Shown here: one piece after another, positions 1 to 12,545 of the stretch
How the letters are laid out: every line of letters begins with the position of its first letter
How positions within the stretch are numbered: position 1 is the stretch's first letter
Assembly (NCBI GenBank): GCA_916610825.1
Contig: OU744453.1
Location: forward strand, 18,688,241 to 18,752,240
DNA: 64,000 bases
DNA from: Haliclystus octoradiatus
Taxonomy: Eukaryota; Cnidaria; Staurozoa; Stauromedusae; Haliclystidae
Direction of reading: 5' to 3'
Program-made: the position numbers and the translations under genes
Notes under the pieces: generated by a model
Told to the model about the DNA's origin: nothing
What the model saw: only the letters and a program-made list of their open reading frames with translations
Databases searched by the model: none

Positions 1-30
1 AATCAATGTTTTTTCCGCATCATAGGATAG

Positions 31-112
31 ACTCATAATTTTTGACGAAACTATGAGTCATAATTTCTGACGAAACTATGAGTCATAATTTCTGACAAAA
101 CTATGAGTCAAT
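31..112. repeat. 25-bp tandem repeat, about three copies
   Basis: Units of 25 bp repeat around ACTATGAGTCATAATTTCTG; each unit has ACTCATA and TATGAGT in opposite orientation, so it can also form short hairpins. It lies in the SLC41 intron that runs off the left edge. The rest of 113-299 shows only AT-rich DNA with a stretch near 205-250 that resembles the CAGGG-ended MITE family seen at 31179. Confidence 0.8.
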
Positions 113-299
113 GAGGGGAGGGGACATTCATAAATTGACGAACAATATAGGCCTAACTTCACAAAATGTTCAACTTTATAACTTGACCTATAAATCATAA
201 AATTATCAATTTTCTTCTGAATTTGCTCTAGCCTCCCCACTTTTGGCCCTGCTTGTAACGATAAAGTAGCTGATTAAAAGTTAAACAAGGAAATCTCAC

Positions 300-3200
300 C
301 TACTAAGACACATAGCAAGTATCACAGGAATCCAACCATTACAAAGAACAGTGTGAGTATATTCATTATGATATGCTATATAAATCCATAATGGTAAGGG
401 AATAAGTGTAGACACTGAGATAATAGGGGCAATCCAATGGTGATGCGTATCTAACAAAATAATCAACAAACATTTTGTCATCAAACTGTGTCACTGGCAA
501 ATTTTATAGTAAACAGACTTCATAACAAGAGGTAAACAATAATACATCTTTCAACCTTTAATGTGTTCCTGAATTCGATATCAAAAGCGAAGCCATAAAA
601 TCAATACAGTTTAAACAGTATATTTCTATTCATTATGCGAATGGTAAACAACAACAAAATCATAGCCTATCCGAACCATGGCTGAAAAATAACTAATTGG
701 AAACAAAATGAACGAAGGGCAATGGTCTAGTATGATCTAATGAATAGTGATGATATTGAAAATGAGATTGTAAAGATTTACAAAATCTGCATCAAATCTA
801 TTTGTCCATGTTCACTCACTCACCAATTGCCTTGAAAAGGAATGATGCAATACCAGAAAGCAATGCCAATGTTACCAAGTCTCCGACGCTTGCGGCAATA
901 GGCGTAGCAATATTATCTGGATTCATACCACAACGATGTGAACTAATAATTATTATAACCATTAAAGTTCCAAGTATTAAACTAGCTAACGAAGCAGTTA
1001 AAAGGCTACTAGCACACAGTAGATTGGCATGGTAAAAATGAATGTCACCATTTGAAATGTATTGAAATGTTACAGCAGCAAGTGATGCTAAGGCTGCAAC
1101 AACAAGAGCTTGTGCCTGGAGATGAAATAAAACACACAGGGTTTGATAAAATGGGGGATTCTGGGACTAAGAGTTTCGGAAGGCTAGCAGAAATTCAGAA
1201 GGAAGGAGAAGAAATAGTTGCATTCAGGAAAATGGTTGAGAATAGTTGTAAGTTGTATTACAAGTACAGTGAAACCTGTAACAGCCAGCTAGGAGTGGTA
1301 AATAAACTGACCACTATAGAAAGGTGGCCTTTATATACAGGTTTGATTCAATAGATAATACTATTTTAGACATATTAAGAGTGACAACTATAGACAGGTG
1401 GTCGCTGTATAGAGGTGACCGTTATAACAGGTTTGACAGTATAATTATAATTGTTTAATCAGATGAAGAATCAACTGCTTCCGTTTCTTGAACAGAAAAA
1501 TAAAACTGTGCAATTTTATCATATTGAATAATTGATAGTTATCATGATCATGCCGCGCTCATTTGTTGACCAGAAATTAGATACACTGTCATGTCACTTA
1601 AATTCGAATCTCTGATTTTCAAGAATTGAAACAGTCACATTTTCAAATGTGTGTTTCCCAAAAAACATTCAACCATTTGTTGAAAAAGCTTAATAAAGTA
1701 ACCAAGGCACTTTGTACAACAAGTTAGGATATACATTTTTCTTATTATTTTTAAATCATGATCAGAGAACAATATAGCAGTAGGCCATCGGCAAATGGTC
1801 GATCAATTTCGTCATTCTACCAGCAATTTTTTTTTAAAAATAATTTTACATTTTTTTATTTATAAATATATGAATATGTATTGTATAGAATAATAGCCTT
1901 GTATTGCTCCTCTAAATTATAATATTTATAAAGAGAAATTATATTAAAAGATTTTTGCATCCTGTTCGGATTCTCCACATAAAATATCGACAGCAAAAAT
2001 GTTAGAAGATCAAGTTTGAAAAATTATATTGTTCTCCAAACATGATGACTGTCAAAATGTTTGAAACATAACATACCTGAGTGAGAACAATATTTCCAAT
2101 AATTAGACTACGTAGCTTTCTCTGACAATCCATGACTCCCATGTTTGCCTACAATAATACGTAACTTATGCGTAAATAATATGTAATATGTAACCCAAAA
2201 TTAAAAAAAATAAGAATTGAGAAAGTTGCACAGTAATTGAATTTTAAGGAAAGGTACAAAAATATCAGAGCTGTGCAGTAGGGTATTGAAAATATTACAA
2301 CCCTCAGAGAATTAAGAATCAAGAAAATACTGTAATCTCCTTGAATTTGGCTTTCAAAATAAAATGTTCAATTGCTCATCAATCATCAAACTCATTTACT
2401 GTACATAAAAAGATTTAGGCTTGGTTCATGCGCCATTCTGTACATGTGCCGATCTTATTCCGGTTGAGAACGCCTTCAGATCGACTACATAAACAATTTG
2501 GTTTCCGACGCCGTTCCAAGGATTTCATGCATGAATTCACACCTGATGAAGGCTTTCAGAACGGGTAAGAAGGCGCTAGGAACGCCTGAACACGATCCAA
2601 TTTTTAGAAGGCGTTCTTATTTGTTCTATACACCGTTCTGAAGACGATCTTTGATTTTTGGCAAGAGCATTATATGATCAGCACATGTACCGATGGCGTA
2701 TGAGCCAGGCATTAGCCTTCCGGAATCCTAGAATAGTTTTGATTATTTTCTCCCGGAATGTGCGATGTTTGATTTGGCTTACAAATTAGAAAAATATTTC
2801 TTTCTACTGAATTTGATCTAGATTTTTGAAGTCTAGGGCTGCAGAGCTGAGCTGTACACTTGCAGGCTCTTACAATTCTGATAGTACCATTATTATTATT
2901 ATTATTATTATCATGATAGGTTACAACAAAGAGTTAATATATAATTATTTTTATTTCTCTTTGTTCGCATTTAGTAGTGCCATAACATATATCCAAAACA
3001 AGAAACAGAAATTGGAACTTACCGAAGTTGATAACCTTGATGCTAACGTCATTTCTAAATTTCCTTTCAAACCCAAAAGCGCAGGTACTAAAATGAAAAG
3101 TTCCTTGACCTCAAGGAAAACGGGCCAATGCTGTGAAAACAATGTATTACGCAAGATTATTTTAACTACCGGTATTTAATCGTTCATATTCAGAATACAA

Positions 3201-4766
3201 GGATTGTTTGAGGTCATTAAATCCAGATAGTTCAAAATACAGAACACCGTTCTTTGAGATCTGCATTGTTTTTACACATCTACACAAAATACACATAAAA
3301 CCTTATGAACAAATTACTTATTAAATCTGAGATAAATGACAGCGATAAAATCTAGGACATAATTTGCCAATATAGTAGGCCTACATTCAAAACAAAATCG
3401 GACGATTAATTGTATAGCATTAAGATGAACCGGTAGTTGTTCTATCAAACAGTTAACTGGTTAACCATCCCACGTGTGTGTATAATTTGGCAATTGTTCA
3501 TTATCTTCATGTAATGATATTGTCAGATAACAAGAGTGTCAATGGAAATTTACAGAATATAAACTAACTAATAATCACAATCTAGATAATGTGTAAAATT
3601 ATAACAAAGGGTGCAAATAATCAAGAAAAGGTAGTGTATTCACTGTATAGTTCTGGAATTTTAATTCACTGTAACCAAGCACTTACATTAACGCATTGAC
3701 GGACATGCGGACCGGACATTGAGCCATTTTTCAATGGTGTTCATCAAAAGAAATTGTCAAAATAGTTGCAAGAATTAGGAATTCGAAATCATTAAAATAT
3801 GAATTATTACATCATGTTTTATCCAGTAATTTATACTAATTGGATTTGGGCAAATTTGACTTGCAAGAAATATGAATTTGTAAGGTTTGCCCCATGATCT
3901 GAGAACCCCCCTCACTATGATCCCTTTGGGTATGTTTTCAGCAAAGACCTTTATTTAACCTAATGTTGCAAGTATGTGACACTTTATATATGTAAAGTGT
4001 TATTTATTCCGTTGCCATCGTTATTAACCCTACACATGTCAGCTGTCACGTCACGCGTCACATGCCCAATGCCATACATATGTGTTTGCTGTCAATGTAA
4101 TAGCGGACAAAACATTAATAGGTATTGAACATAGATAGGATATGCTGGATATAATAGTGGATCGCAACAGATTGGAGTTTAAGCTATGCTAATAACATTG
4201 TAACTGAGATGATATAGATGGCTTATCGACCCTTATCGTGATCAAACCTTGCGTATTCTACGAACCTGTACGAGATCGAGTAATAATCCAGCTAAAACAG
4301 TTCCAAAACCAGCTATCATAAATGGAAAAAATACTTGTAAACCAACACTAAAACTTGATTCATTTGTAACAGTTTTTGAAATTTCAAAGTTTTCAATGTC
4401 TTTATCCTTATTTTTACTAGGTTGTATAACAGTTAACTCAGGCAATAAAAAGGAGCTTTCTGCTGTGTCTAGTTCTTCATCGTGTAATAAAAAATCTTTT
4501 AATTCATGATCCGTTTTGCCATTCATAGCATCTTTCGGTTTGGCTTTTACCATTACAAAATCATCAGAAATTATATCACTATCACTCCCTTCTGTACTTC
4601 TTCTTCTTGATAATTGTGGTAAACGATTTGTTTCTGTTTGGTATGAATGACTAGCATCAGATGAATTTTCTCCTGTAGAAATTTTTGGCACCATATTGGA
4701 TTTTGGTAAAAGTTGATTGTCGTGAGAATATTTTTTGTGTCTTTGGCGGACGCTGTCCTTTCCCAT
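300..4766 (-). CDS. SLC41A: SLC41-family (MgtE-like) Mg2+ transporter, 5' part of gene
   Basis: Five coding exons on the minus strand, 5' to 3': 4266-4766, 3023-3130, 2077-2148, 824-1115, 300-450. The last donor is at 298-299 and the gene continues beyond position 1. All junctions are GT-AG and phases agree (0,0,0,1,2), giving 374 codons so far. Exon 1 encodes a hydrophilic, Ser- and acid-rich cytosolic N terminus, then the first membrane segment ([18 protein letters not shown]). Exon 2 carries [20 protein letters not shown], the hallmark of the first MgtE domain in SLC41A1/A2. Exon 4 has [20 protein letters not shown], the pore-region motif. Exon 5 starts the linker to the second MgtE domain, which is missing from the window. 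SLC41 proteins move Mg2+ across the plasma membrane. Start: first in-frame ATG, preceded by an AT-rich leader. A1/A2/A3 paralogy cannot be decided. Confidence 0.93.
1130..1235. repeat. Dispersed repeat in SLC41 intron 3, also at 38800-38885
   Basis: The stretch around GGGGGATTCTGGGACTAAGAG and GGCTAGCAGAAATTCAGAAGG recurs with mismatches in the PKC gene at about 38812-38882. Two copies show it is repetitive; ends and class are unclear. Confidence 0.5.
1267..1439. mobile_element. pogo-like MITE (CAGT termini, TA target site)
   Basis: Member of the most abundant family in the window, about 176 bp. It starts CAGTGAAACCTGT, ends with ACAGGTTTGACAG, and is flanked by TA. Internal blocks read ACCACTATAGAAAGGTGGCC and GTATAGAGGTGACC. 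TA target duplication plus CAGT(G/C)AAACC ends are typical of non-autonomous pogo/Tc1-mariner elements. It lies in SLC41 intron 3. Confidence 0.75.
2418..2710. mobile_element. MITE with ~36-bp imperfect terminal inverted repeats
   Basis: The left end (GGCTTGGTTCATGCGCCATT) is inverted at the right end (GGCGTATGAGCCAGGC at 2695-2710), with an ACATGTGCCGATC block inside both arms. No coding capacity. It sits in SLC41 intron 2. Confidence 0.7.
2890..2911. repeat. (ATT)n microsatellite
   Basis: Uninterrupted ATT triplets in SLC41 intron 2. Confidence 0.85.
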
Positions 4767-5167
4767 TTAAACAAAAACCATGCAAGATCCAAAATGATAT
4801 TCTTTTATTTCTCAATAGCTATTATTACGGTAAATTATTGAGGCAGCGAGCTGTTAAACTTTGTTTGCAATGCTGAAACGACAAGACGTCATCATTCAAC
4901 TCAAACGTGTCAGGAAGTATATTTTTGGAGCCGGTAATCAGAGTTCGAAAGACGGAATTCGGAAGCCGCCAAAATACACCACGGCTACACTAATAAACCT
5001 GGATATTTCTTATTTTGATTTCATTGAAATCTGTTGATCAAATAGCGAAAAATAATTGCATTGAGCTAATTAAAACATCTGTAATTTAGAAAGTAGAAGT
5101 TGGAGTATCCAAAATGTAGAAAATGTCAAAATAGATAAATATAAAGTTGGAAAACACAACAAAAGTG
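4767..5167. other. SLC41 upstream region
   Basis: Gene-free. It should hold the SLC41 5' UTR and promoter. An AGACGTCAT sequence at about 4883-4891 contains the ACGTCA half of a cAMP-response element. No TATA box was recognised with confidence. Confidence 0.4.
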
Positions 5168-5239
5168 GGGCTCGGCCGGGAATCGAACCCGGAGCCTCTC
5201 GCACCCAAAGCGAGAATCATACCTTTAGACCACCGAGCC
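5168..5239 (-). tRNA. tRNA-Pro (anticodon TGG)
   Basis: A 72-nt cloverleaf on the minus strand without intron. The acceptor stem GGCTCGG pairs with CCGAGCC; the D arm has TGGTCTAAAGGTATG; the anticodon stem CTCGC/GCGAG encloses the loop TTTGGGT (anticodon TGG); the T arm is CCGGGTTCGATTCCCGG. A run of T for Pol III termination follows (AAAA at 5161-5164 on the plus strand). All arms pair, so it looks functional rather than SINE-derived. Confidence 0.96.
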
Positions 5240-5636
5240 ATACCAATGGATTTAAACTTCAGTATTTGAATTTGGAATGACAAATTCACGTGATAAAGCT
5301 CTGATCTTCCATTGGTTAACGTCTTCTACATAATGGCGTGCTTTCTTCCCCAAATGCTCTTCGATGAGTGGTCGACCACTGTTTTGGTGAACAGCAAATC
5401 GAAATTTAGGAAAGGAGAACGAAGAAATTCCGTTGGCTAACGCATTATTTATTTGTATTGGCTGCGACCAGTAATACACGAGAATTAAAGGCAAGTGGGT
5501 AATCAAACTACAACGCTTGAATGCATTGTGCTATTAGTGAAATTCATACTTCAGTAATGCTTCTCACGAAAGAGCGCCACTGCCACACAATTTATTTTCT
5601 TTGTGTGTCCAGAGTTTCGTTGCTGCTACGATGCAA

Positions 5637-5645
5637 TATAAAAAG
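5637..5645 (+). promoter_or_regulatory. Possible TATA box for NF-YB
   Basis: TATAAAAAG 1.7 kb upstream of the NF-YB ATG. Placement is inference; the distance would be spanned by a 5' UTR intron. Confidence 0.3.
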
Positions 5646-6654
5646 CTGTTTCAATCTATTGACATGCTCTGTTCGTAGATTATTTTGAAGTTTTCATCTA
5701 TAATATGAGTGGAATTGCTGCTTATACCAAGGCAATAACTTGTTGAGATAGACCGACCTTGGTCCGACGATCAGAATAGCTTTTATTTGAAAGTTTTGAG
5801 TAGCAGCTGCTGTTCGTCAGTGTTTGATGAATTTTGGATGTTTTTATTTTCCCGCATAGTTCTTTGATTGTTTAAAAGAACCTCCTAATGTAACATATGT
5901 AAATTGTGATTGTGGAATAAATATAAATTAATTCATCAATTTGACCCTGTAAATTGATTGGTGTCCCGAAAAAAGGAATTTGCCAAACAAATTACATATT
6001 TACATTGCCGATTGTTATCATTTACAGTATTGTACATGGCGTGGGGAACAGTTATTAAATGAAATAAAAATGCGCCCAACCAACTATAAATGCATAGCGG
6101 CCACTCTGGAAGGCAATCAAATTTTCGACAACATCACAAAGATTTAAAGAAAAAATGCGGTCAATTTTGACACAAAAAATTTGCCAACTCATTTAATTTA
6201 TAGGGTATTGACTATTGAACTACTGAAGCTTCCAGTTGTGCATATAATGCCAATCCAATTTTGTCGGACATTAGAAATCCCCCCTGTCAGGAACATGTAG
6301 GTACCCCTGTGGCAATGGTGGTAATTGGAAGTCCATTAGGAGGTGTTTACAGGTTAGCCCAGGTGACGGTGGGACGGGCTGTTTATGCCGCGTGTTTAAT
6401 AATTTCCATCCCATTTTCTGGTCTCGCTTTTCAAACCTCTTATCGATCTTATTTTATATTCTCAAGTTTTCCAACGAAAATAAAAATTAATAAATTACAG
6501 CTGGATATGAATTGGATGTTTTTATCTAAAATGTTAGATTTATTGCAAATAATCATTTAAATTCAACATTATCTATTTGGTGCGTTATCGCAGACAAAGC
6601 AACGGCTGGGTTGGCCTGCCAAATTGTGTTTATAGGGAGCATTTCATTAGGCGA

Positions 6655-6785
6655 GATACCACCTGAGATGGGCTAGCCAGGTAACCATATAAACGCACTG
6701 CAATTTAAACAATAGAGAACAATAATGTATGTTAATCATACTCAAAGGTTCGCCTCACCTTGCCGGGCTGGCCCACCTCATGTGA
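6655..6785. repeat. Imperfect inverted repeat, probable MITE
   Basis: CCTGAGATGGGCTAGCCAGG near 6662 is matched in inverted orientation by CCGGGCTGGCCCACCTCATG near 6763. A related AGGTTAGCCCAGGTGAC occurs near 6350. No coding capacity. Confidence 0.45.
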
Positions 6786-7387
6786 TGTAAAGGGTTGAAA
6801 CCTAACATTTTATTGAACTATGTTAGAGTAACAACACTTGTGAAGTAACAGTCTCTAGCCACCTTACATAGCAAGTGAATAACTTTGTCACTTCTCGACA
6901 TTATACGCTGTGCAAAGTACCCGGTTTGCAATTAATAGCAATCCCACTGAGATATTGGGGGTGGCAATTGATATATTTGATAGTAAGTACGCCAAAAATA
7001 TATCATTCCAGCAACGATTACAAAGAAAATGACAGAAAATCCACTTTAAACAGCTGGTTTTGTTTTATGCAAGCTGTGAAACAAAGAAAGTTCACCCTAA
7101 CCAACTATGTGTCTATTGTGTTTGCGGTTTTTAACAAATTTTTCTCTCTTTTGACTCTTATGTCTGATAACAAATCTTTTTTTTGATGAAAATTAACTTA
7201 AATTAAATATAAAAGAAAGACAACAAATTACAGTTATCAATGTTTGTCATTGTGTAAAAAATTAGATATTTGAAGATATATTATTGTTACAACGATTGTT
7301 GACTAACGTTGACATATAGTTGAAATGCATAAATATATACATTAATCCTTGAATGCATTTAATTTATTTGTTTTTAGGTGCAGAAAT

Positions 7388-10300
7388 ATGGAAGAGCAAA
7401 GCGCAGGAGGACAGTCGCAAATATTAAACTCACAGAATACACAACATCAAGGAGCAGTCGGAGAAGACAATCCATCTCAAGTAGTAGTAAGCGGTGGACC
7501 TACATTAATGGTGATGCAACAAAACCAAGTAGGTCTCACGCTACAGAACCAACAACAACATTCTAATGTTAGTCAAGCATCCCTTGGATCTCATACAATG
7601 ATTGTTCCTGGTTCAAACACGTCTGGTGCAACAGCAGATCATGGAAATTCATCTGGATTATATACGTCAGCAACTGGTTTGCCTACTGAGTATGTGATAC
7701 CTGGTGGTAACTTGGTTCACGTTCCTGTTGTATCGCAGCAAGACCATGGTGATGGTAGGTAGTTTATAGGCAACTCCAGTACCCTTGATGATCATGTCAG
7801 ACCTTGTTTGATGATGCAAATGAATAAGAAGAGTTTGAAGAAAACTAACAATTTTGTCAACCTGTGATTTCATGTTTGGATTGGCTTAACACATCACTAT
7901 CTTCTTACGGCGTGACATGATTTTGCAACAGCAAAGTTCCATCTTGTGAGGTCGCATCTGATTGGCCTTTCCAATAGATGCCTTAATAACATCAATCTCT
8001 TAATTTTCACATTCTGAGTCCCCTATATTTTCAAACCCTGAACATCATCTTTAAATTTTCAAACATCCCCGCAGCACATTCAATGTTTGTCTTTATTAAG
8101 AAGTTATAACTTTGACAATCTTTTGCAGATGTTGATGACAGCATGCATGATATGGATGATGACGATAGGCGGCATCTTGATGAACTGCGAGAACAGGTAA
8201 ATATAAAATGTGGTTTGCACGGATTATTAAAGATGATTGTTTTCATTATTCAATTTGCGTTATTATTTCTAGGATCGCTTTTTGCCGATAGCAAATGTTG
8301 CAAGAATAATGAAGAAAGCAATACCACGTAGCGGCAAAGTAAGCCACTCAGTTATCTCTAAATGTAATGATGTAATTGTATGTCTGGTGTCGGCTCAATC
8401 TAGAAATACATAATTGATAGTTAATCTGCTTATTAGTTGTGCATATATATATTTCGCTCGATAGAAGCATATAAAATTAATACATTTGTCCGCCTATTGT
8501 TTAGTTGATTACGTCATATTAAGTCACACCTCTCCTAAGCAGACACCTGTATTATTCAGACAAAATTCTTCAGTCTGTTGGGTGTCCGGTTACAACAGGT
8601 TTGACTGTAAATTATATCCCACCCTCCAAGCACCTTTGCCTTTTGAATTTATTTGGCAAACATTCAACATGTATAGTACATTGCTTTATGGTAATCTTTG
8701 TTTGTTTTTGTTTACATAGATCGCTAAAGATGCAAAAGAATGTGTGCAAGAGTGTGTTTCTGAGTTCATCAGTTTCATAACTAGCGAGTATCTTTTTCTT
8801 CGTTTAATGTATTGCACTCATCAATTGACAGCACAGTCCCAAACCCTGGGAAACAACATTTTTAACACAGGCTTAACATTGTACAGGTACCCTGAATCTT
8901 GCCATGATGTTGGCATTAACTTGAAAGAAGATAATAAAGAGGGGCCAGAAAATAACAGTTCTTAAATTTTGGTTAAAGTTTGGATAATACCTATAGGTCT
9001 ACAGTCAAACCTTTATAACGGTCACCTCTGTAAAGCTCCCGCCTGTCTATAGTGGTCACTCTTGCAATGTCTAAATTAATATTTTCTATTGAATCAAACC
9101 TGTAAATTTTTGGTCACCTGTTTATTGTGGTCAATTTATCTACCTATCTTAGCTTGACTATTATATACAGGTTTCACTGTATAATGGTTACAGGAAAACG
9201 TCTTTACAAGGCATTTATTCAGTTCTTCAATCATTATCACAATCACCACTATTGGTCTAAAAACAGTCATCATAAACCTCGAAAAAACAACTTTGATGCA
9301 ATAGCAATGTCATGTTTAGGGTTAGGCTTTTAACAATATCAGTCAATCACAAGAAATATCGAATGGTATCTGTTCTTCTCTCATTTGGTAAATTAAAGAT
9401 TGAAACAAAAAGCCATTTGAACCGGTCCAATTTCACATTTTTTAATATTTGTTGAAGCTAAACATGTTGTACAGCTTTTACACTGTTTCCAATAACATTC
9501 TGATAGTCAAAACTAGGTACTACACAGATTGTAACTTTTCTTCGCATGTGTTTACTTCTTGATAAGGAAGATATTTTAAACGTTAATTTGGACCAGGAAA
9601 AAATTTATCCTAAGCAAGAATATATCGGGAGCTTTCTGTGATTTTAAATTATTATTATTATTTTAGATGATCTTAAAATTACTTTTATTTATTTAAAATG
9701 TACTACTTTGACTTTGTGTAACCATAGTGGTTAAATTCCGTTAACTTGAGAAATGCAGAGCAAGTGAACGATGTCACCAGGAAAAACGAAAAACAATAAA
9801 TGGCGAAGACATTCTTTATGCAATGTCAACGCTTGGTTTTGATAATTATGTTGAACCGTTAAAACTTTATTTGACTAAATATCGTGAGGTATGTAATAGA
9901 TTAAGGTTATCATTTTCAATTTGATCTCAACCAGTATCAGAATACATACTTATGAATTTGAAGATTAAATCATATTTTCTTTATTCTATACTTTTTCAGT
10001 CCAAATAATTAAAAGAAACATATATGAATATTATCGGGCAAAGTGTTTAACCTTCTGCAACTGTCAATATTTTTATTAGGGGCCATTTTTACAGTTGATG
10101 TCAATCAATTTTTGACCCTCTTGTCTTAATGGGAGTTTTGAACATTTAATACAGGCTGTCAACTTTCACACAACCCCCCTCCCTAATCATTGGTTGACAT
10201 CAATTAGGAACACTCCCTTAGATAAATGTTTGAGTAATTTTAATGACAAAAAAATGTAAAATTAGAAAAAATCAGATCAGATATTTTTCTAATGATTTCA

Positions 10301-11652
10301 GCTTTATATTCAGAGTTTTTTCTTTGCCTTCTGAATTTTCCTATTCTTCAGCAAAATGATTTGCCTGACTTTTCCGAAACCTTGCATGTGAATTATGGTT
10401 TTGGCAGTCTTAAGACAATCGTTTGATGTCTTTTACATACCAAGCTTTCAAATTGCTAGTTCCAAATTATGGGATTTCTACAAATATTGAAAGGCATTTG
10501 CTCCAGTTTAGTCTTTGATTGACAAAAATAGCGTTTGACTTAGATTTGATTTTTCTCTGATCCGTAGTGCGATTATGATCTATCGCAAATATTTTATGCA
10601 TATTCTTATACATACATTTTTTGACAGTCATTGAAAGGTGAAAAACAGCCTGGTACATCACTTGATGGAACCAGGCAAGAGGGCGACCAATCAATTGATG
10701 GTAACGCAGAACAACAAATGCAATTCCAAGTTGCAGGTAAAAATATCAAACTCAAAATCTGGTCAATTATATTTGGCCACTTTAATCACCTCCCTTGACA
10801 TTGAATATATATTTGATGGTTTACAAGTGTAAAAATTGTCACTCATCTAAGATTGATGCATAGATGCTACTCAGAAAGGAATACATGTACACATGCGGTA
10901 TTAGTAATATCAAGATAATATTATAATAAGAACTTTAGAGTTTTAAAAAGGTCATAATATCATCTTACTTTTATGTAAATAATCTAAACTATCAAAGATA
11001 AACATATTGTTGAGGATGTTATTGACAACGGCCTGAGAACCTGTTTTTATATTTGATATGACATACTTTTTGAAATTCCATAGGGGTGCTGTTATAGATA
11101 GTTTCTACTGTATGTTCATGAACAGTCAATGAAAATTGGGCCATTTAGCGTTCATGAACTCCTGGACTGTTTGAAGGGGTGCTTTAAGAATCTTCTCGGT
11201 AAATGATGAATATTTTATCTCTAAATTGCTGTTTTCTTATTGCCTAGGTGGTCTACATCCTAGTATGGTTGTTCCTGATGTACCTCCCACGTCGACAATG
11301 TACACGTATCAACCACCAGTAAGATTATTCATGAAATAAATAAGCTTAGTGGTGATTCTCTTGGTTAGATGGCAGGCAGATTATACAAAGAAAATGTCTG
11401 TCTACGTGACAAACTAGGGTGCTTTACCAAGGGAATGAAAAAAGTAAATTCCAATATCATTTCTGTCAGACATCCGATTTAATCCAACAGAAAAATATCA
11501 GTCCCATCCGATACGACCGCTGAAAGTCAATCTGATTGATCGGATTCGGGCCAGATTCACTAATTACACACTGCGAAGTTGATTAATGATTTATTTCCTT
11601 ATTGTTACAGCTACAGCCACAAGCAATTCATTCTGGCAATTGGCAAGCGTGA
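7388..11652 (+). CDS. NFYB: Nuclear transcription factor Y subunit beta (NF-YB/CBF-A)
   Basis: Eight coding exons: 7388-7754, 8129-8196, 8273-8338, 8720-8787, 9759-9888, 10628-10736, 11248-11318, 11611-11652; all GT-AG, phases agree, 306 residues. NF-YB dimerises with NF-YC through a histone fold, recruits NF-YA and binds CCAAT boxes in the nucleus. The histone fold spans residues ~146-233: [17 protein letters not shown] (exon 3), [20 protein letters not shown] (exon 4), [20 protein letters not shown] and [17 protein letters not shown] (exon 5). These blocks are nearly identical to the family. The N terminus (1-145) is Gln/Ser/Gly-rich and longer than in vertebrate NF-YB, followed by an acidic stretch with MHDMDDDD. 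The C terminus is Gln-rich. The ATG lies 10 nt after an acceptor at 7376-7377, so a 5' non-coding exon, or trans-splicing, is implied. Confidence 0.96.
9002..9179. mobile_element. pogo-like MITE, inverted copy
   Basis: Begins CAGTCAAACC after TA and ends GGTTTCACTG before TA. Same family as 1267-1439 in opposite orientation, in NF-YB intron 4. Nearly full length (178 bp). Confidence 0.85.
11105..11187. mobile_element. GTTCATGAAC-type small MITE
   Basis: Contains TGTTCATGAACAGTCAATG, then GGGCCATTTAGCGTTCATGA, and ends GACTGTTTGAAGGGGTG, an inverted version of the CCCCT.. terminus of the 3.3-kb element at 12150. In NF-YB intron 6. Confidence 0.5.
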
Positions 11653-11857
11653 TATTAATCTATAATCATCTTTCTTTGGGTGTTAAAGAAGCACTCGTGT
11701 CCGCTTCTTTTGAAATAGAAGAAAAAGTTCTTTCGTAAACTGTGTAGAATTAACATTAATTACTAATCAAAACTATATATAAGACAATGTACACATAAAA
11801 AACCCGTCTTATTTGAGTTTAGTTCAAGTTAAATAATTAATACAGGATTTATGATCC

Positions 11858-11863
11858 ATTAAA
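11858..11863 (+). promoter_or_regulatory. Possible NF-YB polyadenylation signal
   Basis: ATTAAA 206 bp after the stop codon, followed by an A-run. A weak variant signal; a longer 3' UTR is equally possible. Confidence 0.3.
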
Positions 11864-12165
11864 AAAAAATGTAAATATCTTAGCACCAAAAATTAATTTA
11901 TAACTTTGAAACAAAGCATGCTTTTATACAATTTTGTTTTCTCTGTATTCAGACATGATCAAAAGATATTATAGAGTATACAGCCTATTTATAAGAAATG
12001 TTCTCTAATAGTTGCCTGTCTCTCAAAATTAGCCTATGAAAAGTGCGCTATTTTACAATTACATTTTAAAACAAAGTGAGTGAAACTTTCATTAATACCC
12101 AAATATCGAAAAGCTGTCAATACACTCAACGTGACACAAATACTCATGGCATCCCCTAGGAAAAA

Positions 12166-12545
12166 GTTCATGAACGTTCATGAACTTTCATGAACGTTCA
12201 TGAACTAGTTCATCAACGTTAAATGGCACAGAGTTCATGAACGTTCATGAACTCAAGTTCATGAAAGTTCAACAAAGTTAATGAACTAGTTCATCAAAGT
12301 TCATGAACTAGTTCAGCAAAGTTCATGAATTAGTTCATCAAAGTTCATAAACTAGTTCATCAAAGTTCATGAACGTTCATGAACAAGTTCATCAAAGTCC
12401 ATGAAGCAGTTCATCAAAGTTCATGAAATCAGTTCATCAAAGTTCATGAACGTTCATGAACAAGTTCATCAAAGTTCATGAAGCAGTTCATCAAAGTTCA
12501 TGAAATCAGTCCATCAAAGTTCATCAAAGTTCATGAATGTTCATG
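12166..12545. repeat. Left array of GTTCATGAAC palindromes (heat-shock-element-like)
   Basis: From 12167 to 12204 there are eight contiguous pentamers alternating nTTCn and nGAAn with exact 2-bp spacing; degenerate repeats of AGTTCATCAAAGTTCATGAA follow. This is the published consensus for HSF binding; whether it is bound is unknown. Confidence 0.85.

Larger units (their letters stand above)
5240..7377. other. Intergenic and probable NF-YB 5' region
   Basis: No convincing coding sequence. An ATTGGTT (inverted CCAAT) lies at about 5310 and a TATAAAAAG at 5637-5645 could drive a plus-strand transcript starting near 5670, which would supply a non-coding first exon spliced to the acceptor at 7376-7377. 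I could not define that exon. Confidence 0.35.

Noticed and set aside
802-1035. Plus-strand frame at 0.8-1.0 kb
   Set aside because: Shadow of SLC41 exon 4, which reads MgtE-type protein on the minus strand.
5252-5506. 84-codon minus-strand frame next to the tRNA
   Set aside because: No family resemblance and it sits in a probable promoter region.
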